From an uncultured Bacteroides sp. (GTDB taxonomy: Bacteria > Bacteroidota > Bacteroidia > Bacteroidales > Bacteroidaceae): DNA of 51,421 nucleotides. Location of the stretch: the NCBI RefSeq assembly GCF_902491285.1, contig NZ_CABUHK010000034.1:1-51421 (forward strand), read 5' to 3'. The notes beneath the pieces are model-generated. The model did no database searches. It was given only the letters and a program-made list of their open reading frames with translations, and was not told where the DNA came from. Made by a program: the position numbers and the translations under genes. This document shows, piece after piece, positions 43,558 to 51,421 of the stretch (its first letter is position 1; the number at the start of each line of letters is the position of its first letter).

Positions 43558-44139
43558 ATGAAAAAGAAATTCCAACTCGAAGTTCCGGGCGGAGCCGACA
43601 AGATTTTACTTCATACCTGTTGCGCTCCCTGTTCATCGGCTATCATCGAATGCCTGATGCAGCATAATATTACTCCTGTTATCTATTACTGCAATCCTAA
43701 CATTTATCCACAGGAAGAATATAATATGAGGAAAGATGAATGCACACGTTATGCCCAATCTTTAGGGCTTCAAATCATAGACACCGATTACAACCACGAA
43801 GCCTGGCGATGCCAAATGACAGGAATGGAGCAAGAACCCGAAAGAGGCGGACGCTGCCTGCGCTGCTTCAAAGTCCGCCTGCTGGAGACTGCCCGTTATG
43901 CACACGAACATGGTTTTTCTGTCATTACCACCACACTTGCTTCCAGCCGCTGGAAGAGTCTGGAACAGATAAATGAATCCGGGCAATATGCTACTGCAAA
44001 CTATCCTGATGTTACCTACTGGGAGCAGAATTGGCGCAAAGGCGGACTAAGCGAACGCCGTATCGCTATTATCAAAGAATATAATTTCTACAACCAGCAA
44101 TATTGCGGTTGTGAATTCAGTATGAGAAAAGAAGAATAA
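43558..44139 (+). CDS. queH: Epoxyqueuosine reductase QueH
   Basis: A 193-aa cytoplasmic enzyme for the last step of queuosine formation in tRNA, reducing epoxyqueuosine to queuosine. It is the non-homologous alternative to QueG. The QueH (former DUF208) cysteine pattern is present: LLHTCCAPCSS near residue 20, GRCLRCFKVRL near residue 100 and QYCGCEFSM near the C-terminus; these bind an iron-sulfur cluster and nearby metal. Length is normal. The next gene starts 26 bp downstream, so they may share a transcript, though their functions are unrelated. Confidence 0.92.
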   Translation: MKKKFQLEVPGGADKILLHTCCAPCSSAIIECLMQHNITPVIYYCNPNIYPQEEYNMRKDECTRYAQSLGLQIIDTDYNHEAWRCQMTGMEQEPERGGRCLRCFKVRLLETARYAHEHGFSVITTTLASSRWKSLEQINESGQYATANYPDVTYWEQNWRKGGLSERRIAIIKEYNFYNQQYCGCEFSMRKEE

Positions 44140-44165
44140 CAGACACCATTATCACCAGCAAATCA

Positions 44166-45044
44166 ATGAATCGAACTAAAAAAGGTAAAAACAGAAGACT
44201 GTTCAAAAAGAAATCACGCTCTAATTATAAACTAGGATACATTATCGTCCTCATTGTACTTATTCCTATTATATATGGTGTCTATTTGTATTACCAACAA
44301 ACTGACAGACCCAAAAATAACGAATCACAAACGAATGAATCACTTCATTTTTTTTTCGACAATGATTTACAGACCCCTATATCACTAATTCCCCGGCAGG
44401 AACAAATAATCCACCACACCGGATACATTGTTTCTTACAACAAAGACTTAAAACTTCCCAACTGGGTTTCTTACGAATTAACCCGGGAAGAAACAAAAGG
44501 GAAAGAGAAAAGAAGCAATCGCTTTATCACTGACCCACTAGTCAAGGGGCTGATTGCAACTAATGCAGATTATGCACGTTCAAGATATGACAAAGGACAT
44601 ATGGCACCAGCTGCGGATATGAAATGGAGTCCGCAAGCTATGGAAGCATCTTTTTATTTCAGCAACATATGTCCGCAACATCCACAATTAAACAGAAGAG
44701 GCTGGAAAAAACTGGAAGAGAAAATACGAGACTGGGCAATAGCAGACAGTGCTATCATCATTATATGTGGTCCCATTATAACCAAACAGCCAAAAACAAT
44801 CGGGAAAAATAAAGTTGCAGTACCGCAACAGTTTTTCAAAGTAGTCCTGTCTCCTTTCGCTAAACCAATGCGGGCTATCGGATTCCTGTTCAATAACAGA
44901 CAAGCCGTAGAACCTCTCTCCACATATGCAGTAACAATAGACAGCATCGAACGTCTTACTAACATGGACTTCTTCGCACCTCTACCCGACGAAATAGAAA
45001 ACAAGATAGAAGCAGAAGCAAATTACTTCCAATGGCCTAACTAA
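44166..45044 (+). CDS. DNA/RNA non-specific endonuclease (NUC1 family), membrane-anchored or exported
   Basis: A 292-aa protein with a very basic N-terminus (NRTKKGKNRRLFKKKSRSN) and one transmembrane helix (about 23-44). The nuclease domain (about 75-285) has the betabetaalpha-metal motif YDKGHMAPAADMKW, a DRGH variant with the general-base His, and the metal-binding Asn in YFSNICPQHPQLNRRGW. These enzymes cut single- or double-stranded DNA and RNA outside the cytoplasm, giving nutrient salvage or defence against free DNA. The family is widespread in Bacteroidetes. No immunity protein gene is adjacent, which suits an enzyme kept outside the cytoplasm. Confidence 0.9.
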   Translation: MNRTKKGKNRRLFKKKSRSNYKLGYIIVLIVLIPIIYGVYLYYQQTDRPKNNESQTNESLHFFFDNDLQTPISLIPRQEQIIHHTGYIVSYNKDLKLPNWVSYELTREETKGKEKRSNRFITDPLVKGLIATNADYARSRYDKGHMAPAADMKWSPQAMEASFYFSNICPQHPQLNRRGWKKLEEKIRDWAIADSAIIIICGPIITKQPKTIGKNKVAVPQQFFKVVLSPFAKPMRAIGFLFNNRQAVEPLSTYAVTIDSIERLTNMDFFAPLPDEIENKIEAEANYFQWPN

Positions 45045-45131
45045 TATCCATCCTCGCTAAAACAAGTTTGGCTGATTTGAACATACCATATTCATTCCAT
45101 CCATCTATGTGAATGAAAAAGCCGTCACTAA

Positions 45132-45160
45132 ATGAGTAAAGAATAAGATAATTTACTCAT
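45132..45160 (+). terminator. Possible terminator between nuclease and mltG genes
   Basis: Perfect 9-bp arms ATGAGTAAA/TTTACTCAT (45132-45140 and 45152-45160), with only a short following T stretch. Confidence 0.35.
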
Positions 45161-45210
45161 CTCTTCTGCGATTCATCAGCGAAAGGAATCGTCTCTATCT
45201 AAATTCTTTT

Positions 45211-45218
45211 TATCTTTG
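45211..45218 (+). promoter_or_regulatory. -7 element of the mltG promoter
   Basis: TATCTTTG, 25 bp before the ATG at 45244. A -33 TTTG is not evident. Confidence 0.6.
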
Positions 45219-45243
45219 ACGAACTTTTTAAAAAGCTCGAAAG

Positions 45244-46281
45244 ATGAAGAAAAAAAAGAGAAACATTTTATTATCAATTCTAATAGGAGCATTCCTTCTT
45301 TGCGCCATTGCCGGGGGGAGCGTTTATTATTACCTGTTTGCTCCTCAATTCCATCCATCTAAAACCGTATATATCTATGTAGATCGAGACGATACCGCCG
45401 ATTCCATATATAACAAAATAAAGAAGTTCGGATATGTCAACAAGCTCACTGGATTCCAATGGATGGCTAAATACAAGGATTTCAAACAGAATATCCATAC
45501 CGGACGTTATGCTATTCGTCCGAATGACAATGTATACCACGTATATAGCCGCTTTTCCAGAGGATACCAAGAACCTATCAACCTCACTATCGGAAGCGTG
45601 AGGACATTAGACCGACTGGCACGAAACATAGGCAAACAGCTCATGATAGACTCTGCCGAAATCGCCAGCCGGCTATTCGATCCTTCTTTTCAAAATAAAA
45701 TGGGATACACAGAAATAAGCCTTCCCTGTCTTTTTATACCGGAAACTTATCAAGTGTACTGGGATATGAGCGTAGAAGATTTTTTCAAGCGCATACAAAA
45801 AGAGCACGAACGTTTCTGGAACAAAGAACGTCTCGCACAAGCCACCGCCATCGGAATGACACCGGAAGAGGTAAGTACACTTGCTTCCATTGTTGAAGAA
45901 GAAACAAACAACAATGAAGAAAAGCCGGTAGTAGCCGGATTGTATATCAATCGTTTGCGTAAAGATATGCCTTTACAGGCAGATCCAACCATAAAATTTG
46001 CCCTGCAAGATTTCGGACTACGCCGCATCAACAACGAGCATCTGAAAATTAATTCACCCTATAACACCTATATGAATACCGGACTCCCGCCCGGACCTAT
46101 CCGAATCCCCTCAAAAAAAGGAATAGACAGCGTATTGAACTATACAAAACACAACTATATTTATATGTGCGCCAAAGAAGATTTTTCAGGAACTCATAAT
46201 TTTGCTTCCAATTATGCCGATCATATGGCAAATGCAAGAAAATACTGGAAAGCGCTAAATGAAAGAAAGATTTTCAAGTAA
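45244..46281 (+). CDS. mltG: Endolytic peptidoglycan transglycosylase MltG (YceG-like)
   Basis: A 345-aa inner-membrane enzyme that cuts nascent glycan strands and is thought to set their length. It has a short basic cytoplasmic tail (MKKKKRN), one transmembrane helix (about 8-30), a LysM-like region (about 40-110), then the YceG domain. That domain shows the catalytic Glu in ASIVEEET, the substrate groove segment VAGLYINRLRKDMPLQADPTIKFA and the strongly conserved NTYMNTGLPPGPIRIPS. Length fits the family. It appears monocistronic, with its own -7 element upstream and the iorA promoter about 30 bp after its stop. Confidence 0.94.
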   Translation: MKKKKRNILLSILIGAFLLCAIAGGSVYYYLFAPQFHPSKTVYIYVDRDDTADSIYNKIKKFGYVNKLTGFQWMAKYKDFKQNIHTGRYAIRPNDNVYHVYSRFSRGYQEPINLTIGSVRTLDRLARNIGKQLMIDSAEIASRLFDPSFQNKMGYTEISLPCLFIPETYQVYWDMSVEDFFKRIQKEHERFWNKERLAQATAIGMTPEEVSTLASIVEEETNNNEEKPVVAGLYINRLRKDMPLQADPTIKFALQDFGLRRINNEHLKINSPYNTYMNTGLPPGPIRIPSKKGIDSVLNYTKHNYIYMCAKEDFSGTHNFASNYADHMANARKYWKALNERKIFK

Positions 46282-46282
46282 A

Positions 46283-46316
46283 TTTGTGATAAAACAGACT
46301 GAAAAGCCTATCTTTG
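46283..46316 (+). promoter_or_regulatory. Promoter of iorA-iorB-paaK
   Basis: -33 TTTG at 46283-46286 and -7 TATCTTTG at 46309-46316, spaced 22 bp, slightly longer than usual. Transcription would start near 46322, about 40 nt before the iorA ATG. Confidence 0.6.
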
Positions 46317-46364
46317 CCCGATAGATTAACAAACTGTGATCAACACTAAATAAAAGAAATAGAT

Positions 46365-47957
46365 ATGAGCAAGCAACTCTTACTTGGCGATGAAGCCATT
46401 GCACAAGCTGCACTGGATGCCGGACTTTCAGGCGTTTATGCCTATCCGGGTACTCCTTCAACTGAAATTACGGAATATATTCAAATGGCCCCTATAACGA
46501 CCGAACAGAATATACACAACCGTTGGTGTGCCAATGAAAAAACAGCGATGGAAGCTGCGTTGGGTATGTCTTTCGTAGGCAAACGGGCATTAGTTTGTAT
46601 GAAACATGTAGGTATGAATGTAGCAGCCGACTGTTTTGTCAATTCCGCCATCACCGGTGTGAAAGGCGGATTAATCGTGATAGCAGCAGACGACCCCAGC
46701 ATGCACTCTTCCCAAAATGAACAGGACAGCCGTTTTTACGGAGATTTTTCACTGATACCGATGTATGAACCCAGCAATCAGCAAGAAGCATACGATATGG
46801 TATATAGCGGCTTTGAATTCTCTGAAAAAATGGGTGAACCTATTCTAATGCGTATGGTAACCCGCCTTGCACATTCCCGCTCCGGAGTAGAACGTAAAGA
46901 GCAAAAGCCGCAGAATGACATATCTTTCAGCGAAGATCCACGCCAATTCATCCTGTTGCCGGGAAATGCCCGTAAACGCTACAAAGTATTGCTCTCCCGC
47001 CAAGACGAGTTTATGAAGGCTTCTGAAGAATCACCTTACAATAAATATACAGATGGTCCTAACAAAAAATTGGGAATCATCGCTTGCGGTATCGGCTACA
47101 ATTATTTGATGGAGAACTATCCCGAAGGTTGCGAATATCCGGTACTCAAGATCGGTCAATATCCATTACCTAAAAAACAATTGCACCAATTAATCGAATC
47201 TTGTGACGAAATCCTCGTTTTGGAAGATGGTCAACCATTCGTAGAAAAGCAATTAAAGGGTTATTTGGGTATTGGCATTAAAGTAAAAGGACGATTAGAC
47301 GGTACTTTGACACAAGATGGAGAATTGAATCCCGACTCGGTGGCGCGTGCGGTAGGCAAAGAGAACAAATCGGAATTTAGCGTTCCTTCTGTAGTAGAAA
47401 TGCGCCCTCCCGCACTTTGTGAAGGATGCGGACACCGCGATATGTATATCACGCTGACTGAAGTTCTTAAAGAAGAATACCCCACTCATAAAGTATTCAG
47501 CGACATCGGTTGTTACACGCTCGGCGCAAACGCCCCATTCAATGCCATCAACTCATGTGTAGACATGGGAGCTTCTATCACTATGGCAAAAGGTGCGGCA
47601 GACGGTGGTCTTCATCCGGCTGTGGCCGTAATCGGAGACTCCACTTTCACCCATTCGGGAATGACCGGATTACTCGACTGCGTAAATGAAAACGCCAATG
47701 TAACCATCGTAATCTCCGACAACGAAACTACTGCCATGACAGGCGGACAGGATTCTGCCGGAACCGGACGTATCGAAGCTATCTGCGCAGGGCTCGGAGT
47801 CCTCCCCGAGCATATCCGCGTAGTTGTGCCATTGAAGAAAAACTACGAAGAGATGAAGAAAATCATACGCGAAGAAATCGAATATCGGGGTGTATCTGTC
47901 ATTATCCCACGTAGAGAGTGTATCCAAACATTAGCACGCAAAAAAAGAAGTAAGTAA
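46365..47957 (+). CDS. iorA: Indolepyruvate ferredoxin oxidoreductase, alpha subunit
   Basis: A 530-aa thiamine-pyrophosphate enzyme subunit that, with IorB, converts arylpyruvates (from Trp, Phe, Tyr) to arylacetyl-CoA and reduced ferredoxin, or runs in reverse to make arylpyruvates. The N-terminal pyrimidine-binding domain has GVYAYPGTPSTEI and the catalytic Glu region NEKTAMEAALGMS. The C-terminal TPP domain has CEGCGHRDMY, GDSTFTHSGMTGLLDC and NETTAMTGGQDS. The chain ends at ARKKRSK with no CxxCxxC cluster-binding ferredoxin domain, which many archaeal IorA proteins carry at the C-terminus, so electrons must leave by another route. It is separated from iorB by 3 bp. Confidence 0.93.
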   Translation: MSKQLLLGDEAIAQAALDAGLSGVYAYPGTPSTEITEYIQMAPITTEQNIHNRWCANEKTAMEAALGMSFVGKRALVCMKHVGMNVAADCFVNSAITGVKGGLIVIAADDPSMHSSQNEQDSRFYGDFSLIPMYEPSNQQEAYDMVYSGFEFSEKMGEPILMRMVTRLAHSRSGVERKEQKPQNDISFSEDPRQFILLPGNARKRYKVLLSRQDEFMKASEESPYNKYTDGPNKKLGIIACGIGYNYLMENYPEGCEYPVLKIGQYPLPKKQLHQLIESCDEILVLEDGQPFVEKQLKGYLGIGIKVKGRLDGTLTQDGELNPDSVARAVGKENKSEFSVPSVVEMRPPALCEGCGHRDMYITLTEVLKEEYPTHKVFSDIGCYTLGANAPFNAINSCVDMGASITMAKGAADGGLHPAVAVIGDSTFTHSGMTGLLDCVNENANVTIVISDNETTAMTGGQDSAGTGRIEAICAGLGVLPEHIRVVVPLKKNYEEMKKIIREEIEYRGVSVIIPRRECIQTLARKKRSK

Positions 47958-47960
47958 GCC

Positions 47961-48542
47961 ATGAAAAAAGACATTATATTATCAGGAGTAGGTGGACAAG
48001 GGATTTTGTCCATTGCTACAGTAATAGGCAAAGCTGCCTTGAAAGAAGGACTTTATATGAAACAGGCGGAAGTGCACGGAATGAGCCAACGCGGTGGAGA
48101 CGTTCAATCTAATCTCCGCATCAGCGACCAACCGATTGCTTCCGACTTGATCCCTTCCGGCAAATGCGACCTGATCATCTCACTGGAGCCTATGGAAGGT
48201 CTGCGCTATCTTCCCTACCTCAGTTCTGAAGGCTGGTTGGTGACTAACGAAACTCCATTTGTCAATATCCCCAATTATCCGGAAGCAGACAAAGTAATGG
48301 CCGAAATCAATAAATTGCCTCATAAGATTGTATTAAATGTAGATAAAGTAGCCAAAGAAGTAGGCTCTGCCCGAGTTGCCAATATCGTTTTACTGGGAGC
48401 AACCATTCCATTTCTTGGTATCGATTACGAAAAAGTGCAAGACAGCATTCGTGAAATCTTCCTCCGCAAGGGAGAAGCAATTGTAGAAATGAATCTTAAA
48501 GCATTGGCCGCCGGTAAGGATATTGCGGAAAAGCTGATGTAA
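47961..48542 (+). CDS. iorB: Indolepyruvate ferredoxin oxidoreductase, beta subunit
   Basis: A 193-aa partner of IorA belonging to the 2-oxoacid oxidoreductase gamma-domain family. It shows the glycine-rich start SGVGGQGILSIATVIGKAA, the family motif EVHGMSQRGGDVQSNLRI and LIISLEPMEGLRYL. The 3-bp gap to iorA implies coupled translation. Cytoplasmic. Length matches the family. Confidence 0.93.
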   Translation: MKKDIILSGVGGQGILSIATVIGKAALKEGLYMKQAEVHGMSQRGGDVQSNLRISDQPIASDLIPSGKCDLIISLEPMEGLRYLPYLSSEGWLVTNETPFVNIPNYPEADKVMAEINKLPHKIVLNVDKVAKEVGSARVANIVLLGATIPFLGIDYEKVQDSIREIFLRKGEAIVEMNLKALAAGKDIAEKLM

Positions 48543-48556
48543 TAATAGGCATTACC

Positions 48557-49864
48557 ATGAGTACACAATACTGGGAAGAAGAACTAGAAACCATGAGCCG
48601 TGAGAAGTTGCAGGAATTGCAACTTCAACGGCTTAAAAAAACAATTAACATAGCTGCAGATGCTCCTTATTATAAAGAAGTTTTCAGCAAACATGGCATT
48701 ACCGCAGATAGCATACAGTCGTTGGAAGATATCCGAAAAATACCCTTTACGACCAAAGCCGATATGCGCGCCCACTACCCTTTCGGACTAGTAGCAGGTG
48801 ATATGAGCAATGATGGTGTACGCATCCACTCTTCCAGTGGCACTACCGGAAATCCGACCGTGATTGTTCATTCGCAACACGACCTCGACTCTTGGGCCAA
48901 CCTGATAGCCCGCTGCCTGTATGCCGTAGGTATCCGCAAGACTGATGTTTTCCAAAACAGTTCAGGATATGGTATGTTTACAGGCGGTCTAGGTTTCCAA
49001 TACGGTGCCGAGCGCCTCGGTTGCCTTACAGTTCCCGCTGCAGCCGGAAACAGCAAGCGACAGATCAAGTTCATCAATGACTTTAAAACGACTGCTTTAC
49101 ACGCCATCCCCAGCTACGCCATCCGCTTGGCTGAAGTTTTTCAGGAAGAAGGACTCGACCCGACAAAAACGACACTAAAAACATTGGTTATCGGCGCCGA
49201 ACCTCATACAGACGAACAACGCCGGAAAATAGAACGAATGTTGGGCGTAAAAGCATACAATAGTTTTGGCATGACGGAAATGAATGGCCCTGGCGTCGCT
49301 TTCGAATGTCAGGAACAAAACGGAATGCACTTTTGGGAAGACTGCTACTTGGTGGAAATCATTGATCCCGAGACAGGTGAACCTATGCCTGAAGGAGAAA
49401 TCGGTGAATTGGTACTCACCACTCTCGATCGTGAAATGATGCCGCTGATTCGCTATCGTACCCGCGATTTAACCCGTATCCTACCCGGAAAATGCCCATG
49501 CGGACGTACACATATCCGTATTGACCGCATCAAAGGTCGCAGTGACGATATGTTTATTATCAAAGGAGTCAACATTTTCCCGATGCAGGTTGAAAAAATC
49601 CTTGTACAGTTCCCCGAATTAGGCAGCAACTACTTAATTACCTTGGAAACTGTCAGCAACCAGGACGAAATGATTGTCGAAGTAGAACTGAGCGACCTCT
49701 CTACCGACAACTATATTGAACTGGAAAAAATCCGTAAGGATATCACCCGTCAATTGAAAGATGAAATCCTGGTTACTCCAAAAGTGAAACTAGTAAAGAA
49801 AGGCTCTCTCCCACAAAGCGAAGGAAAAGCCGTTCGCGTGAAAGACTTGCGAAACAACAAATAA
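48557..49864 (+). CDS. paaK: Phenylacetate-CoA ligase
   Basis: A 435-aa adenylate-forming enzyme. It joins arylacetates to CoA using ATP, or may work backwards to gain ATP from arylacetyl-CoA. Motifs: SSSGTTGNPTVIV (ATP phosphate loop), SFGMTEMNGPGVAFEC, YRTRDLTRILPGKCPCGRTH with a Cys pair, and GRSDDMFIIKGVNIFP (hinge). No ring-hydroxylating paa genes are near. Being 14 bp behind iorB, it probably forms a cycle with IOR: either reductive carboxylation of scavenged phenyl-/indole-acetate to aromatic amino acids, or release of arylacetates. Confidence 0.94.
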   Translation: MSTQYWEEELETMSREKLQELQLQRLKKTINIAADAPYYKEVFSKHGITADSIQSLEDIRKIPFTTKADMRAHYPFGLVAGDMSNDGVRIHSSSGTTGNPTVIVHSQHDLDSWANLIARCLYAVGIRKTDVFQNSSGYGMFTGGLGFQYGAERLGCLTVPAAAGNSKRQIKFINDFKTTALHAIPSYAIRLAEVFQEEGLDPTKTTLKTLVIGAEPHTDEQRRKIERMLGVKAYNSFGMTEMNGPGVAFECQEQNGMHFWEDCYLVEIIDPETGEPMPEGEIGELVLTTLDREMMPLIRYRTRDLTRILPGKCPCGRTHIRIDRIKGRSDDMFIIKGVNIFPMQVEKILVQFPELGSNYLITLETVSNQDEMIVEVELSDLSTDNYIELEKIRKDITRQLKDEILVTPKVKLVKKGSLPQSEGKAVRVKDLRNNK

Positions 49865-49881
49865 ACGGTCCAAATTGACCA

Positions 49882-49934
49882 TGTGCTAATATACCTTCCG
49901 CAAGTTTCATCACACGGAATGGTATATTAGCACA
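49882..49934 (+). terminator. Long hairpin between paaK and xpt
   Basis: TGTGCTAATATACC...TCCG (49882-49900) pairs with CGGA...GGTATATTAGCACA (49915-49934): 14 perfect pairs plus a bulge and four or five more. It lies 17 bp past the paaK stop and 22 bp before the xpt ATG. A following T-run is poor (TTATTAATTAA). Confidence 0.6.
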
Positions 49935-49956
49935 TTATTAATTAATATCATATAGT

Positions 49957-50529
49957 ATGCAATTACTTAAGAAAAGAATCTTGCAAGACGGAAAATGCTA
50001 CGAAGGGGGCATCCTTAAAGTAGACAGTTTTATCAATCATCAAATGGATCCTGTTCTGATGAAATCAATCGGAGTTGAGTTTGTCCGCCGTTTCGCAGCC
50101 ACAAATGTGAATAAAATCATGACAATCGAAGCCAGCGGTATCGCCCCGGCTATCATGACAGGCTACCTGATGGATTTACCTGTCGTATTTGCTAAGAAAA
50201 AGTCTCCTAAAACGATACAGAATGCATTAAGCACCACCGTGCACTCATTTACCAAAGACCGTGATTATGAAGTCGTTATCAGTGCCGACTTCCTCACTCC
50301 TAACGACAATGTACTTTTTGTAGACGACTTCCTTGCATATGGCAACGCTGCATTAGGCATTCTCGACCTCATCAAACAATCCGGAGCCAATTTGGTAGGA
50401 ATGGGATTCATCATCGAAAAAGCGTTCCAAAACGGCCGTAAAATATTAGAAGAACAAGGGATCAGAGTAGAAAGTCTGGCTATTATTGAGGATTTATCTC
50501 ACTGCCGCATTAAAATCAAAGATCAATAA
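49957..50529 (+). CDS. xpt: Xanthine phosphoribosyltransferase
   Basis: A 190-aa purine-salvage enzyme that makes XMP from xanthine and PRPP. The family start [32 protein letters not shown] is recognisable by its first residues and INHQ motif. The region IEASGIAPA and the PRPP-binding loop [16 protein letters not shown], with two acidic residues, are present. Length equals that of typical Xpt. No purine riboswitch fold was recognised upstream. The last 7 bp overlap the end of the convergent EFR1 gene. Confidence 0.94.
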   Translation: MQLLKKRILQDGKCYEGGILKVDSFINHQMDPVLMKSIGVEFVRRFAATNVNKIMTIEASGIAPAIMTGYLMDLPVVFAKKKSPKTIQNALSTTVHSFTKDRDYEVVISADFLTPNDNVLFVDDFLAYGNAALGILDLIKQSGANLVGMGFIIEKAFQNGRKILEEQGIRVESLAIIEDLSHCRIKIKDQ

Positions 50530-51293
50530 CCAGAGTTGGGGTTAAAATATTGGCCTTTTCCTTTTGTTCTTTTTCCGTATTGCACCGCATGCTTGGGACA
50601 CACATGATAACATGCCAGGCATGAGGTACAGTCCTTTCCCCACACAGGCTTTCCTTCTGCAACAATTATATTCTCCATCGGACAACTCTTCTCGCAACAC
50701 CTGCATCCGATACAGGCATCTGTTGCATAAAAATTTTCAGGTGACATCTGAAAACGATTAAATAAAGGATTGATTATTCTCGTTTTGATAAAAGGAATAC
50801 TCCCTTCATGGCAAGAGAATACACATTCTCTTCTACTTATCAAAGTATTGACTCTTTTGAGGCTTGAAACACTCTCCACCAACTTTTTCCTTTCCAATTC
50901 TTCGTTATCTACATCAAACCCCGGAAGCAGTACATAATTATTGGGCATAGTCACAGAAAAACCCGCATGACACTCCCATCCCTTATATTTTAATGCTTTC
51001 ATCATGACCTGTTGAGTAAGCCCGGTGTCATCCCCACATGAACAGACAAAAAACAAATATTGCCCTTTATACCCTTTCAGAGAAAGTTTCTGAATAAAAC
51101 GTAATACAATTACAGGCGGAGCCCATGAATAGACCGGAAACACAAATCCTATCTTCTCATCTTCCCGTAGACAGAACTCAAACATTTCATTCCTTAATAC
51201 ATCGGGAATAAAGACTAAATCTTCTTTTTGCTCTTTGGATAGCTGAGCAGCGATCCACTTAGAATTGCCTGTACCTGAGAAATAAAATATCAT
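50523..51293 (-). CDS. EFR1-family ferredoxin (flavodoxin-like plus two 4Fe-4S clusters)
   Basis: A 256-aa cytoplasmic electron carrier or oxidoreductase. The N-terminus [13 protein letters not shown] is the FMN phosphate-binding loop of a flavodoxin-like domain (about 1-160). The C-terminal part has two classical cluster motifs, [12 protein letters not shown] (about 190-205) and [12 protein letters not shown] (about 220-235). Proteins of this EFR1 type are common in anaerobes, usually without known partner. It ends convergently into xpt. Its ATG overlaps the stop of a possible upstream frame (ATGA), hinting at an operon beyond the window edge. Confidence 0.9.
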   Translation of the reverse strand: MIFYFSGTGNSKWIAAQLSKEQKEDLVFIPDVLRNEMFEFCLREDEKIGFVFPVYSWAPPVIVLRFIQKLSLKGYKGQYLFFVCSCGDDTGLTQQVMMKALKYKGWECHAGFSVTMPNNYVLLPGFDVDNEELERKKLVESVSSLKRVNTLISRRECVFSCHEGSIPFIKTRIINPLFNRFQMSPENFYATDACIGCRCCEKSCPMENIIVAEGKPVWGKDCTSCLACYHVCPKHAVQYGKRTKGKGQYFNPNSGY

Positions 51294-51421
51294 AGAAAAG
51301 TATATAAGAAAGCCGTACCGACGATGTGATGAAACTCTGATAGAACAAGATTTGAGCGCTCGCCCTCTTTGTAATCCACCGGCTTAAAGCTGTCCCGAAG
51401 GATGTGGCCCGCCATTGAAGA
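51290..51421 (-). CDS. Possible C-terminal end of an unrecognised gene (cut by window edge)
   Basis: A frame open from the right edge down to TGA at 51290 encodes 43 residues (SSMAGHILRDSFKPVDYKEG, then [23 protein letters not shown]). The stop overlaps the ATG of the ferredoxin gene by 4 bp (ATGA), as in coupled genes. The right half of this stretch is richer in GC than its neighbours. No family recognised, and other frames are partly open too, so this is uncertain. Confidence 0.35.
   Translation of the reverse strand, partial: SSMAGHILRDSFKPVDYKEGERSNLVLSEFHHIVGTAFLYTFL

Noticed and set aside
49865..49956. Purine riboswitch before xpt
   Set aside because: The region is a single long hairpin; no three-way junction or purine-aptamer loop sequences were found.

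Overview
The window looks like chromosome from a gut Bacteroides species. The DNA is AT-leaning, SusC/SusD pairs and lipoproteins are abundant, promoters follow the Bacteroides pattern (TTTG, about 19-21 bp, TAnnTTTG), and most genes lack a strong Shine-Dalgarno. The content is that of a Bacteroides that both strips and eats sialic acid, because it carries a lyase, epimerase and transporter as well as sialidases. Species was not assigned.

Layout. (1) Positions 1-12686, minus strand: a glycan-stripping operon read leftwards from one clear promoter. It encodes a GH33 sialidase, a GH20 hexosaminidase, an SGNH esterase, a large sialate O-acetylesterase fused to a NanM-like kelch domain, a GH2 beta-mannosidase and a second GH20 enzyme cut by the window edge. 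(2) 12822-13750: a decayed lipoprotein gene and a DUF4377 lipoprotein. (3) 13870-24031: two divergent SusC/SusD pairs sharing a 426 bp intergenic region. (4) 24580-38795, minus strand: a long nan operon with MFS transporter, neuraminate lyase, AGE epimerase, two more GH33 sialidases, a third SusC/SusD pair, a fimbrillin/FISUMP surface lipoprotein and, beyond an internal terminator, an alpha/beta-hydrolase esterase. (5) 39010-40904: divergent yhcH and a ROK-family regulator. (6) 40913-51421: core genes, namely a tiny membrane ORF, tRNA-Thr(CGT), a DUF3352/MORN-like protein, queH, a nuclease, mltG, iorA-iorB-paaK, xpt, an EFR1 ferredoxin and a possible partial gene at the edge.

How it fits together. 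Surface esterases and sialidases remove O-acetyl groups and sialic acid from mucin or N-glycans. Hexosaminidases and mannosidase cut the exposed sugars. SusC/SusD pairs import products, the kelch domain may convert the anomer, NanT brings Neu5Ac into the cytoplasm, the lyase gives ManNAc plus pyruvate, and the epimerase gives GlcNAc. The strongest new signal is a 16-bp dyad (AATWAA-N4-TTTATT) at four promoters: the sialidase operon, the nan operon, yhcH and the ROK gene itself. This predicts one ROK-controlled sialic acid regulon. Other leads are the esterase-mutarotase fusion, a duplicated hairpin leader and inverted repeats around the only visible promoter between the divergent susC genes, and short tandem repeats in two intergenic gaps of the glycosidase operon.
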